In this document: one piece after another, positions 18,848-26,320 of the stretch
Numbering within the stretch: position 1 is the stretch's first letter
Layout: the number at the start of each line of letters is the position of its first letter
Virus record (IMG/VR): IMGVR_UViG_3300030117_004093
Span: 1 to 26,320 of that record
DNA length: 26,320 nucleotides
Origin: a virus
Reading direction: 5' to 3' (one strand)
Position numbers and translations under genes: made by a program
Notes under the pieces: generated by a model
What the model was told of the DNA's origin: nothing
Databases searched by the model: none
What the model saw: only the letters and a program-made list of their open reading frames with translations

Positions 18848-21295
18848 ATGAATTACACAAACGACAAGCGTAAAAGCTCTTTTCCCGACCCTCTTGCCGA
18901 CTCAGAGACTAAAAAAAGCAACTCTTACGGGTTGCAGTATGCGAAAGCGATTGAGTCTCAATGGGGAAAGATGACCAACGCAACCTCGTTGTACGGTAGG
19001 AGAAATGTTATTTTCGAGAGGAGCAGGGATTACGCAAACGGCACGCAAGATACTAACATCTACAAGAAGCTTTTAAGATCGTTGTCTCCCAATGATGGAG
19101 ACGGTAGCCTTCTTAATCTTGATTACACGCCAGTGCCAATCCTCCCTAAGTTCGTTAGGGTGGTTGCAAATAAAATACTGTCTCGAAACCCCTATCCAAA
19201 TCTTGAAGCTGTTGACCCTCTTTCTTCTTCAGAAAAGAACAACAAAAAAAGAGCGATAGAAATACAGGTTGAAGCGAAAAAGCAGCTGCAACAGTTGAAG
19301 CAAAACACGGGGATGGTTATAGGCGATGATCCTGATAAACTCCCCGATACCCTTGAAGAGGCTGAGATTTTATTAGGGACCAACGTTAAAACCGATGCTG
19401 AGATGGCTGCTCAGATCGGCACTAACATGACGCTTTCTTGGAACTCATTCAATGATAACGTGTTCCGAAGATGCGTAAACGACCTGGTTGCCTTGGGCAT
19501 GGCCGTTGTAAAAAGAAGCAACGATCCCAATGAAGGTATTAAGACCGAATATGTAGATCCCACTTCATTTATCCATAGCTACACAGAAGACCCTGGTTTC
19601 AACGATATGATGTATGCTGGTCATATCAAAACCATCTCTATTCAAGAACTAAAAAGGCTTGCTGGTCATGAGCTAGATGAAGAGGTTTTTGACAAGATTG
19701 CTAAGGCCGCAAGAAACAGAGACGGAAATGACCCCAACGCTTACAGTAGGAAGTCATACAACAAAAGAGCCATGCGCCAAGAGTACGGCTATGACGAATA
19801 CATGGTCGATGTTCTTGACTTTGAGTTTATTTCTGTTGATTGCATTTTCTTCGAAGAGAAAGAAAATCGCTTTGGAAACACCAACTTCTTTATGAAGGGG
19901 TTTGATTACGAAGAGAAGCAAGGCAGTGTATTCGATAGGAAACCACATAAGATGGAAATCTCTACCGTCTATAGCGGTTCTTATGTGATGGGTGGCTCTG
20001 ACATCCTGTTTAATTACGGGATGATGAAAAACATCCCAAAGAATATTCATGACCTCTCAAAGTGTAGGCTGTCATACTCTGTTGTGGCAACCAACTTGAG
20101 AAACATGATGCCTAAGTCTATGGTGGATAGCTGCACTGGCTTTGCTGATATGTTGCAGCTAACACATCTGAAGATTCAGCAAGCTATCGCCAAGGCCAAG
20201 CCCGACGGCTTGATCATTGATATCGAGGGGTTAGAAAATGTGCAACTCGGAAAAGGCGGGGAGCTACAACCTTTGGACCTGCATGATATTTATGAGCAGA
20301 CTGGTGTTTTCTATTACAGAAGTAAAAACCCAGAGGGTGGATTCCAGAACCCGCCTGTACGAGAGATCGGTAATAGCATCCGAAACATCAACGAGTTGAT
20401 TGGGCTTTACAATCACTACTTGCGTATGATCCGTGATACTACGGGAATCAACGAGATGATGGATGCGTCTACACCGAAGGGTGACACACTTGTTGGTGTT
20501 CAACAACAAGCCATAGCAGCAGGCAATAACGCTATATATGACATCACTAATGCCTCCATGATCCTTTACAAAAAGGTTTGCGAGGACATTGTAAAGTGCA
20601 TTCAGATTCTCCCTGAAGATTGTGTTCTGTATAAGCATTATGAAAACGCAATAGGTCAAGAAAACATGTCTGTACTTTCCTCTTTCAATGAGCTACCTAT
20701 GTACAACTTTGGTGTCCAGGTAGTTAAGGAGATGGAGGACCAAGACAGAGTTTATCTTGAGCAAAACATTCAGATGTCTATACAGCAAAAAGAGCTTGAC
20801 ATTGAAGATGCTATTGCAATCCGAGGGATGAAAGACGTTAATCAGGCTGAGCGTCTTTTGGTTGTTCGCCGTAAAAAGCGCATGGCTAAGATGCAGGAAA
20901 TGGCTATGCAAAACTCCCAGGTGCAGGCTCAGTCAGCTCAGCAGGCTGCTCAGGCCGCCTCTCAAGCGAAGATGCAGGAGATGCAGATGGAAGCTCAACT
21001 CGAAGCGCAACAGCTTCAGCTGAAGGCTCAGCTTGAGAGTCAGCTCGAACAAGTAAAACATCAATTCAGAAGAGAGATTGAGCTTATCAAAGCACAGGCT
21101 ACTTTAGGCTTCAAAACTGATGAGCAAGAGTTTAAAGAAAAGCTTGAAGTTCTTAAGGAGGATAGAAAAGATGAACGTGTTAAAAAACAATCTGCTGAGC
21201 AGAGCAAGTTGATCTCTCAAAGACAGGGGTCAAGAGGTGAGCTTCCAGAAGCCGCTGAAAATGTAGACAATATTGTAAACTCATTATTAGGCTAG
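18848..21295 (+). CDS. portal protein
   Basis: 815 aa. Position directly after TerL, size and pattern fit phage portal proteins of the large type found in Bacteroidetes podophages: an N-terminal helical region, a strand-helix core (YVDPTSFIHSYTEDPGFNDM, VDVLDFEFISVDCIFFEEKE), a long helical stem region (IGNSIRNINELIGLYNHYLR, then IRDTTGINEMMDASTPKGD, the usual D-x-T-G-I-N-E portal motif) and a Gln/Ala/Met-rich coiled coil (about 680-770). Portals form the dodecameric DNA gate at one capsid vertex. The start ATG is clear. The coiled-coil tail could reach into the capsid or contact internal proteins. Confidence 0.85.
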   Translation: MNYTNDKRKSSFPDPLADSETKKSNSYGLQYAKAIESQWGKMTNATSLYGRRNVIFERSRDYANGTQDTNIYKKLLRSLSPNDGDGSLLNLDYTPVPILPKFVRVVANKILSRNPYPNLEAVDPLSSSEKNNKKRAIEIQVEAKKQLQQLKQNTGMVIGDDPDKLPDTLEEAEILLGTNVKTDAEMAAQIGTNMTLSWNSFNDNVFRRCVNDLVALGMAVVKRSNDPNEGIKTEYVDPTSFIHSYTEDPGFNDMMYAGHIKTISIQELKRLAGHELDEEVFDKIAKAARNRDGNDPNAYSRKSYNKRAMRQEYGYDEYMVDVLDFEFISVDCIFFEEKENRFGNTNFFMKGFDYEEKQGSVFDRKPHKMEISTVYSGSYVMGGSDILFNYGMMKNIPKNIHDLSKCRLSYSVVATNLRNMMPKSMVDSCTGFADMLQLTHLKIQQAIAKAKPDGLIIDIEGLENVQLGKGGELQPLDLHDIYEQTGVFYYRSKNPEGGFQNPPVREIGNSIRNINELIGLYNHYLRMIRDTTGINEMMDASTPKGDTLVGVQQQAIAAGNNAIYDITNASMILYKKVCEDIVKCIQILPEDCVLYKHYENAIGQENMSVLSSFNELPMYNFGVQVVKEMEDQDRVYLEQNIQMSIQQKELDIEDAIAIRGMKDVNQAERLLVVRRKKRMAKMQEMAMQNSQVQAQSAQQAAQAASQAKMQEMQMEAQLEAQQLQLKAQLESQLEQVKHQFRREIELIKAQATLGFKTDEQEFKEKLEVLKEDRKDERVKKQSAEQSKLISQRQGSRGELPEAAENVDNIVNSLLG

Positions 21296-21296
21296 T

Positions 21297-21740
21297 ATGA
21301 GTAAAGTAAACTTAGATGTAGCGGAAAAATTAGATATCACCTGTAGAAGAGGTGATACTTTCTCTTTGACTTTGACCCTAAAAGATTCGAGCGGAACTGC
21401 CTTGCAGCTTAGCACTCTGGGCTATGAATTTTTCATGAATGTAAAGTCAAATGAAAAAGACAAATCTGGAGAAAGATTTGTTATTGCTTCATCTAGTACA
21501 GCCTCTCAGAAGTCTCCTACTTCTTCGCGCTTAAATGAAGATCAGACTAGAGATCTTGCTGGTATTTTTACTTTTGATGACGCAAGCGATAGCGGAACAG
21601 TAGTGTTAAATGCCAGCGCCGCAAGTATGGCGAGCTTTCCTGTGGGTAGGTTTTCGTATGATATCCAACAGCTGGTTGGTGGCGTAAGGACTACAATATT
21701 GAGAGGTTCATTTAAGGTTAACGAAGATATAACTCTCTAA
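21297..21740 (+). CDS. baseplate/fibre-attachment-like structural protein, 147 aa
   Basis: Strand-rich: [72 protein letters not shown]. The R-G-D-T-F-x-L-x-x-x-L-K-D ... Y-D-I-Q ... G-x-F-x-V-x-x-D-I-T layout matches the Ig-like domain of BppU-type upper baseplate and fibre-adaptor proteins. It begins one base after the portal stop and ends one base before the collagen-like fibre start, consistent with linking fibre to tail. Confidence 0.68.
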   Translation: MSKVNLDVAEKLDITCRRGDTFSLTLTLKDSSGTALQLSTLGYEFFMNVKSNEKDKSGERFVIASSSTASQKSPTSSRLNEDQTRDLAGIFTFDDASDSGTVVLNASAASMASFPVGRFSYDIQQLVGGVRTTILRGSFKVNEDITL

Positions 21741-21741
21741 T

Positions 21742-23865
21742 ATGGCTATAACAGTTACAGCAGCATCAGGCAGCACTTCGGTAACAGTTACAGCTCCAAC
21801 CTCTAGCTCTGTAACGGTTACAGAAAAGGGCATTAAGGGCGACAAAGGCGACACTGGAGATACAGGAGCCACGGGTGCAACTGGCCCCGCAGGTCCCACT
21901 GGTGCTACAGGCGCTACAGGCGCTACAGGCGCTACAGGCGCTCAGGGGCCACAAGGAATCCAAGGTCCAGCAGGCGCTGATGGAGGAACAAACATTGTTT
22001 CTGATACATCGCCCCAGCTAGGTGGCAACCTTGATGTAAACGGAAATGATATTGTTAGCACTTCTAACGGCGACATAGATCTTGATCCTAACGGAACGGG
22101 TAAGGTTGTATTTAAAGGCAACTCTGACAAGGGTGCTGGTCAGTTTGTTCTGAACTGCGAGCAGAACAGTCATGGCATTGTAATTAAGGGACCACCCCAC
22201 TCTGCTGGTGCCTCTTATACGTTGACGCTACCAAACACAGATGGAAGTGCAAATGAAGTTTTGAAGACTGACGGTAGCGGTAACTTGGATTGGGTTGCTC
22301 AAACTACAGACACCAACACTCAAAACACAACCACACTATCTTTTGTAGATAGCTCCAACGATATCATTCTTAGGAACACCACAGGTGGTGCAGGTTCGGG
22401 AACTGACGACATCAAGTTTGTAGCTGGGTCTAATATAACCCTGACTCACACAGATGCAGACAATATTACTATAGCATCTACAGATACTAACACTCAGCTC
22501 TCTACTGAGGAAGTCCAAGATATAGCTGGACCCTTAGTTGCTACTGGCGGAACAAAAACAGGCATTAGCGTTACCTATGATGATGTTAATGGCAACATGG
22601 ATTTCGTTGTTGCTTCGGACATAAATACTACAGGAACTGCTGGAGGCTTGTCTTCTACTTTGGCTGTAAGCAGTGGCGGAACTAATGCTACTTCGTTTAC
22701 AGACAAGGCTGTAATTATTACTCAAGATAGCGGAACGGACACGCTTCAATCCGCTGCCATGACTACAAATGGCTCGTTACTTATAGGCGGTAGTAGCGGT
22801 CCAGCAGTTGGCACCCTTACGGCTGGCAGCAACATCACTATTACAAACTCCGATGGTGGAATTACTATTGCTGCCGCAGGTGGTGGAGGCAGTGGCGATG
22901 GAGATATTGAGGGTGTAACTGCGGGCACTGGTCTTTCTGGTGGTGGCGATTCGGGTAGCGTAACGCTAAACGTAGAGGCTGCTCAAACAGGTATTACCTC
23001 TGTAGTAAATTCTAGTTTGGAGATCGGTAGAGATGCCGATAACAGAATCAAGTTTGGTACTGATAATCAAATTATCTTCAGAGTTAGTGGCGGTGACGGA
23101 ATCACCATGAAGGCTTCGGGTGAGATAGAGGCCACTAAGTTTGATGGAGCCCTTGAGGGAAATGCTGATACAGCTACGGCTTTGGCTTCTGCTGTAAACA
23201 TCGGTGGCGTTAGCTTTGACGGATCAGGAAACATAGATCTGCCAGGCGTAAATAGCGCAGGCAACCAGAATACTTCAGGTACGGCTGCCATTGCCACTAC
23301 CGTTACAGTAACAGACAATGAAAGCACTGACGAAGAAAACGTAATAACCTTTGTTGCTGGAGCAGCAGGCAGCGGTAACGTGGGGCTAGAAGCAGATGGC
23401 GATTTAACGTACAATCCTTCTTCAGGCACTGTAACTGCACCTCAGCTGAATGTCACTAAAAACCTGTTTGCTAAAACCGCAAACACAGACTTTAGCGCTC
23501 AGGGTGACATTATTAAAATAGGCACAGGCAGCACTACTCAGGGTGAGCTTTGTTATTACAAGTCTGATGGATCGTGGGGTGCTGCTGATGCTGATGCCGC
23601 TTCTACTTCTGGTGCTTGTTTGTTGGCGATAGCCCTAGGCACAGATCCCGACTCTGATGGTATGTTGCTTAGAGGGACATTTACTTTGGATCACGATCCA
23701 GGGACCATTGCCGATGAGTTATATGTATCTACTACGGCTGGAGATATTACTGGGACTCCCCCATCTGGTACTGGAGATGTTGTTCGTGTTGTTGGATATT
23801 GTCTAGACAGCACTAACGGACAGATTTGGTTTAATCCTTCTAACGACTTTATCGTCCTTGCATAA
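21742..23865 (+). CDS. collagen-like tail fibre
   Basis: 707 aa. Residues 1-29 are a Thr/Ser-rich strand segment, then Gly-X-Y collagen-like repeats from about 30 to 81 ([16 protein letters not shown] type), [15 protein letters not shown] at about 90-104, and a long Gly/Thr/Ser/Asp-rich beta body with repeated G-T/S-N-I-T-x-T motifs, consistent with a trimeric fibre shaft. The C-terminal 130 residues ([38 protein letters not shown]) match a terminal domain common in marine phage fibres. No chaperone domain or cleavage site recognised. Low complexity and the repeats make it prone to recombination. Confidence 0.85.
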   Translation: MAITVTAASGSTSVTVTAPTSSSVTVTEKGIKGDKGDTGDTGATGATGPAGPTGATGATGATGATGAQGPQGIQGPAGADGGTNIVSDTSPQLGGNLDVNGNDIVSTSNGDIDLDPNGTGKVVFKGNSDKGAGQFVLNCEQNSHGIVIKGPPHSAGASYTLTLPNTDGSANEVLKTDGSGNLDWVAQTTDTNTQNTTTLSFVDSSNDIILRNTTGGAGSGTDDIKFVAGSNITLTHTDADNITIASTDTNTQLSTEEVQDIAGPLVATGGTKTGISVTYDDVNGNMDFVVASDINTTGTAGGLSSTLAVSSGGTNATSFTDKAVIITQDSGTDTLQSAAMTTNGSLLIGGSSGPAVGTLTAGSNITITNSDGGITIAAAGGGGSGDGDIEGVTAGTGLSGGGDSGSVTLNVEAAQTGITSVVNSSLEIGRDADNRIKFGTDNQIIFRVSGGDGITMKASGEIEATKFDGALEGNADTATALASAVNIGGVSFDGSGNIDLPGVNSAGNQNTSGTAAIATTVTVTDNESTDEENVITFVAGAAGSGNVGLEADGDLTYNPSSGTVTAPQLNVTKNLFAKTANTDFSAQGDIIKIGTGSTTQGELCYYKSDGSWGAADADAASTSGACLLAIALGTDPDSDGMLLRGTFTLDHDPGTIADELYVSTTAGDITGTPPSGTGDVVRVVGYCLDSTNGQIWFNPSNDFIVLA
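21901..21942 (+). repeat. 9-bp tandem repeat in the collagen-like segment
   Basis: Unit GGCGCTACA (first copy GGTGCTACA) about 4.7 times, encoding G-A-T triplets. Such repeats can gain or lose copies and so change fibre length. Confidence 0.9.
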
Positions 23866-23867
23866 AC

Positions 23868-25271
23868 ATGCCAAACATAGCATCACATAACGGAATAGAC
23901 GTGGGTAATATAGCATCAATAAACGGACAAGACATTGCAGCCTCTGGTGGAGCTTTTGATCCTGTGGCTGATACAGGGACATATACAGAAACTGTCCCCA
24001 CCACTGGTTTGATTCACTACGGTCATGCTGGTCTTGGAATAATTGCCGCTGGGACCTCGGGTACTTTAGGTGATATAATGATGGATAGCACCAACACAAA
24101 CACACCTGTCAAACTTAATTTATCCTCAGATAAAGATGGTCTCTATCAAATTTTTGCGGTGAGTAATGCAAACAAATCTTGGACAAAGATTGATTGTGGT
24201 CTCTATGCATGGTGCGGCATTGAAGGGGGTAGACTTTGGATGGCGGGAACTACAGGAAGTAAAGTTCATCAGAGCTCTGGTGTAGATACTCTACAGCAAG
24301 TTACATCTCTTAGTGGGGCTTCTGACACTGGATGGACAGACGTTAGTTGCGGAACAGACTTTATTTATGCTATTAACGACGGTAAGTTGTTTGTTATGGG
24401 AGAAAACGGAGATGGTCAATTGGGGCTTGGAGACACTACAGACAGAAGCACTTTAACCCAAGTAGGTGGAAGTGGAGGAGATACAGATTGGTTTGCAGTT
24501 TCCGCTGGTGACGATCACGGCGTTGCAATTAAGGGGGCCTCTGGAAACAGGGCGCTTTACACCACTGGCGAAAATAAAGATGGGAAGTGTGGGTCTGGAG
24601 ACACATCTGGAGACGATACTTCGTGGATCGAAAGAGTTTCTGCTGACGCCTCTGAAGACTGGACTTTTGTGGAGGCTGGCTATGATGCTACGATGGCTAT
24701 CAAGGCAGGCAAGGTATTTTTTACTGGGGACGGTTCTAATGAAAAGTTTGGCAACAACTCTACGTCTGACGTGACTACTTTCACTCAATCTGGTAAGACA
24801 GACGCGAGTACATTTGGAACTAACTGGGTCACGGGCGCTTTAGGAACTTACAGAACCTGGTTAATAAATAGTTCTGGAGAGGTTTGGTTTGCTGGCGATG
24901 GTCAGATTACAGGAAGCGGCAGCGGTAATACAACTGACTACAAAAGTGGTTACCACGTAAAAACGAGTGGAAACGCCTCCAACGGAACCACAGGCTCCTA
25001 TGGCGGGAGCGATAACTTTACTCAAATAAAATGTTTAAGAAACCACGGCTTTGGAACATCTTCTTATATTGTTGCTGCTATAAATAACGGAAAGCTTTAC
25101 GTCCATGGAAGCCAAAGGTATAATGGCGGAGGAGCCTACTTTATTCCAGGGAGCAGTAGCACTTATGTCTCACAGGGAACTGTAGTGAACTCTGGTCAAA
25201 CTTGTGTTACGATCGCTCCTTGGAGGGACTTAGCTGCTGGGAATGGTGGCGTATTTGCTTACTTTACTTAA
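23868..25271 (+). CDS. RCC1-like beta-propeller fibre or adhesin protein, 467 aa
   Basis: N terminus MPNIASHNGIDVGNIASING is the short phage fibre signature I-A-S-x-N-G. Residues about 100-460 carry at least five propeller-type repeats: GGRLWMAG (120-127), DGKLFVMGENGDGQLGLGD (171-189), RALYTTGENKDGKCGSGD (228-245), AGKVFFTGDGSNEKFG (280-295) and SGEVWFAGDG (336-345), each preceded by W-x-x-V-S-x-G-x-D-x-x-x-A-I. This is the RCC1/BLIP-II pattern, known as a protein-binding propeller. It lies in the fibre cassette, two bases after the collagen-like gene, so receptor binding is the likely role. Confidence 0.8.
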   Translation: MPNIASHNGIDVGNIASINGQDIAASGGAFDPVADTGTYTETVPTTGLIHYGHAGLGIIAAGTSGTLGDIMMDSTNTNTPVKLNLSSDKDGLYQIFAVSNANKSWTKIDCGLYAWCGIEGGRLWMAGTTGSKVHQSSGVDTLQQVTSLSGASDTGWTDVSCGTDFIYAINDGKLFVMGENGDGQLGLGDTTDRSTLTQVGGSGGDTDWFAVSAGDDHGVAIKGASGNRALYTTGENKDGKCGSGDTSGDDTSWIERVSADASEDWTFVEAGYDATMAIKAGKVFFTGDGSNEKFGNNSTSDVTTFTQSGKTDASTFGTNWVTGALGTYRTWLINSSGEVWFAGDGQITGSGSGNTTDYKSGYHVKTSGNASNGTTGSYGGSDNFTQIKCLRNHGFGTSSYIVAAINNGKLYVHGSQRYNGGGAYFIPGSSSTYVSQGTVVNSGQTCVTIAPWRDLAAGNGGVFAYFT

Positions 25272-25273
25272 TC

Positions 25274-25525
25274 ATGGCATTATATACAGTAGAAATATCA
25301 TCAGAGGATGCTCTGTCTGAGCGATGGACAGACCCTAACCATCCAACCAAAGCTTTTAAGTTCAACGAAGAAACTCTTGAGGAATGCACTTTGTTGGAGA
25401 ACGGAAATTATGCAGCGACATATAACACCGTTGAGTATAGCTCACCAGTTACCTTGAAGTATATAAACCAGTCTGGTACTCACACAACAACGATACCTGC
25501 TGGCGAGTATGGCGTCAGATCATAA
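25274..25525 (+). CDS. hypothetical protein of the fibre cassette, 83 aa
   Basis: Start at ATG 25274, two bases after the previous stop. MALYTVEISSEDALSERWTD, then LEECTLLENGNYAATYNTV and SPVTLKYINQSGTHTTTIP. Strand-rich and Thr/Tyr-rich, ending GEYGVRS. It is probably a small accessory of the fibre or a tip protein, judged from position only. Confidence 0.58.
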   Translation: MALYTVEISSEDALSERWTDPNHPTKAFKFNEETLEECTLLENGNYAATYNTVEYSSPVTLKYINQSGTHTTTIPAGEYGVRS

Positions 25526-25539
25526 CTTTTTATTTTTAT

Positions 25540-25547
25540 TACCTTTG
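25540..25547 (+). promoter_or_regulatory. rightward promoter -7 element
   Basis: TACCTTTG four bases before the ATG at 25552, in an AT-rich stretch. No clear -33 TTTG. The four-base spacing equals that at 10666 and 11748. Confidence 0.6.
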
Positions 25548-25551
25548 CTAG

Positions 25552-25845
25552 ATGTCTAACACCAGAGTAAAAAACCTTCTTAAGAAGCATGGATTATCTG
25601 GGGTAAACAAACCCAAGAGAACTCCACAGCATCCTAAGAAGTCTCACATAGTGTTAGCGAAAGAAGGAAACAAGGTAAAGCTTATACGTTACGGTCAGCA
25701 AGGTGCGAAGACAGCGGGTAAGCCAAAAGCTGGAGAAAGCGACAGGATGAAGAAGAAGAGAGCCAGCTTCAAGGCTAGACACAGACGCAACATCGCAAAG
25801 GGCAAAATGAGTGCAGCGTACTGGGCCAATAAGTCTAAGTGGTAA
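25552..25845 (+). CDS. conserved small basic protein (NKPKRTP...MSAAYWA type), 97 aa
   Basis: GLSGVNKPKRTPQHPKKSHI, VLAKEGNKVKLIRYGQQGAK, FKARHRRNIAKGKMSAAYWA then NKSKW. This signature is widely distributed in marine phages and some large viruses under a domain of unknown function. It is basic throughout; a nucleic acid or capsid role has been suggested by composition only. It begins a three-gene basic cluster, coupled to the next gene by TAATG. Confidence 0.82.
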   Translation: MSNTRVKNLLKKHGLSGVNKPKRTPQHPKKSHIVLAKEGNKVKLIRYGQQGAKTAGKPKAGESDRMKKKRASFKARHRRNIAKGKMSAAYWANKSKW

Positions 25846-26039
25846 TGAAAGCTGTTAAGTATAAGAAGGGCGGGAAGTTCACCGTGACAAGCCGCAAGAT
25901 GTCTATCGATCCCCCGAAGGGCTTTCACTGGATGGAGGAAGGAGGTAGATACTATCTCATGAAGGGCGACTACGTGCCACATCCTGGTGCTGTGAAGAAA
26001 GCTACGTTTAAGATGGCTGACCACCCAAAGAAGAAGTGA
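25845..26039 (+). CDS. small basic protein (GFHWMEEGGRYYLM type), 64 aa
   Basis: MKAVKYKKGGKFTVTSRKMS, then PPKGFHWMEEGGRYYLMKGD and PHPGAVKKATFKM. The G-F-H-W-M-x-x-x-x-R-Y-Y-L-M motif accompanies the preceding family in marine phages as I recall. Start taken at 25845, where TAATG couples it to the previous gene; the ATG at 25839 is in frame. TGATG couples it to the next. Confidence 0.72.
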   Translation: MKAVKYKKGGKFTVTSRKMSIDPPKGFHWMEEGGRYYLMKGDYVPHPGAVKKATFKMADHPKKK

Positions 26040-26308
26040 TGGCAAAGAATCCAGCACAGCAAGCAGCGATTGCTATCGCTATGAAGAAGGCAGGGAAAAA
26101 GCCTAAGTCCGCGAAGAATGGAATGAAGTTCAACCCGAAGTATACTCGTGGTAGCGCTGACGTGGGCAAGAGGAAGAAGTTAATGCAACAGATTAGCGAG
26201 ATATACAAGAAGCACAGAGGAACAAAAGCCAAAAGACAAAAGAAGGGCTTTCCTCCTGCTGTAGCTGCCAGGCTCAAAAGACTCATGGCACAAAGAGATA
26301 AGATATAA
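26039..26308 (+). CDS. small basic protein (NPAQQAAIAIAMKKAGKKP type), 89 aa
   Basis: MAKNPAQQAAIAIAMKKAGK, then KPKSAKNGMKFNPKYTRGSA and a basic C terminus (KAKRQKKGFPPAVAARLKRL). A recurrent small basic protein in marine phages, function unknown. Start at ATG 26039 within TGATG; the upstream ATG-like frame start at 26036 is GTG. It closes the window; 12 bases follow. Confidence 0.72.
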   Translation: MAKNPAQQAAIAIAMKKAGKKPKSAKNGMKFNPKYTRGSADVGKRKKLMQQISEIYKKHRGTKAKRQKKGFPPAVAARLKRLMAQRDKI

Positions 26309-26320
26309 CCTTTAAAAAAT

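Overview
This window looks like part of a tailed-phage (Caudoviricetes) genome, or a phage integrated in or assembled from a marine sample, whose host is a Bacteroidetes bacterium, probably a flavobacterium. The host call rests on promoters: several intergenic sites carry the Bacteroidetes -7 element TAnnTTTG, in the best cases with a TTTG -33 element exactly 20 bases upstream. Classic -35/-10 boxes and strong Shine-Dalgarno sites are scarce. The genes are dense, short and often coupled by ATGA, TAATG or TGATG overlaps. The phage call rests on a terminase large subunit, a portal protein, fibre genes and two cell-wall-lysis domains.

Left arm, 1-9888, all on the minus strand: a long early-type block transcribed leftward. 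It ends at the left edge with a DNA-metabolism cassette: a VirE-N/BT4734-like primase-type protein (cut by the window edge), a small protein with an SSB-like tail, a RecE-type PD-(D/E)XK exonuclease, a putative single-strand annealing protein, and a small protein with a DnaA domain IV-like DHSTV helix-turn-helix. Upstream of these lie about 20 small genes of unknown function, several only 23-58 codons long. They are punctuated by three near-identical promoters (at about 4.87, 6.77 and 8.81 kb) that share a long -33 box.

Divide, about 9130-10600: the most unusual part of the window. More than 35 short, nearly perfect inverted repeats (mostly 6-9 bp stems, 2-5 nt loops), nearly all of different sequence, lie almost end to end. 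They run through a lysine-rich gene (9172-9888) and the 777-base non-coding gap that separates leftward early genes from rightward late genes.

Right arm, 10666-26308, mostly plus strand: a DUF2272-like protein, a virion-type protein, a very basic protein, an M15A peptidase (endolysin), a cluster of small genes with a GroES-like protein, a tRNA-Arg(TCT), terminase, portal, then a fibre cassette (baseplate-like protein, collagen-like fibre, RCC1-like propeller) and three small basic proteins. Two genes point the other way: a secreted protein behind a bidirectional terminator (12736-13134) and a winged-helix regulator (14078-14497) facing a promoter that contains an inverted repeat. No major capsid gene was recognised, so the head genes probably continue outside the window.

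Working model (inference): leftward early transcription supplies replication and recombination functions plus host-takeover peptides. Rightward transcription supplies lysis, packaging and virion parts. The hairpin field sits at the transcription divide, where an origin, a packaging site or a regulatory RNA would be expected.
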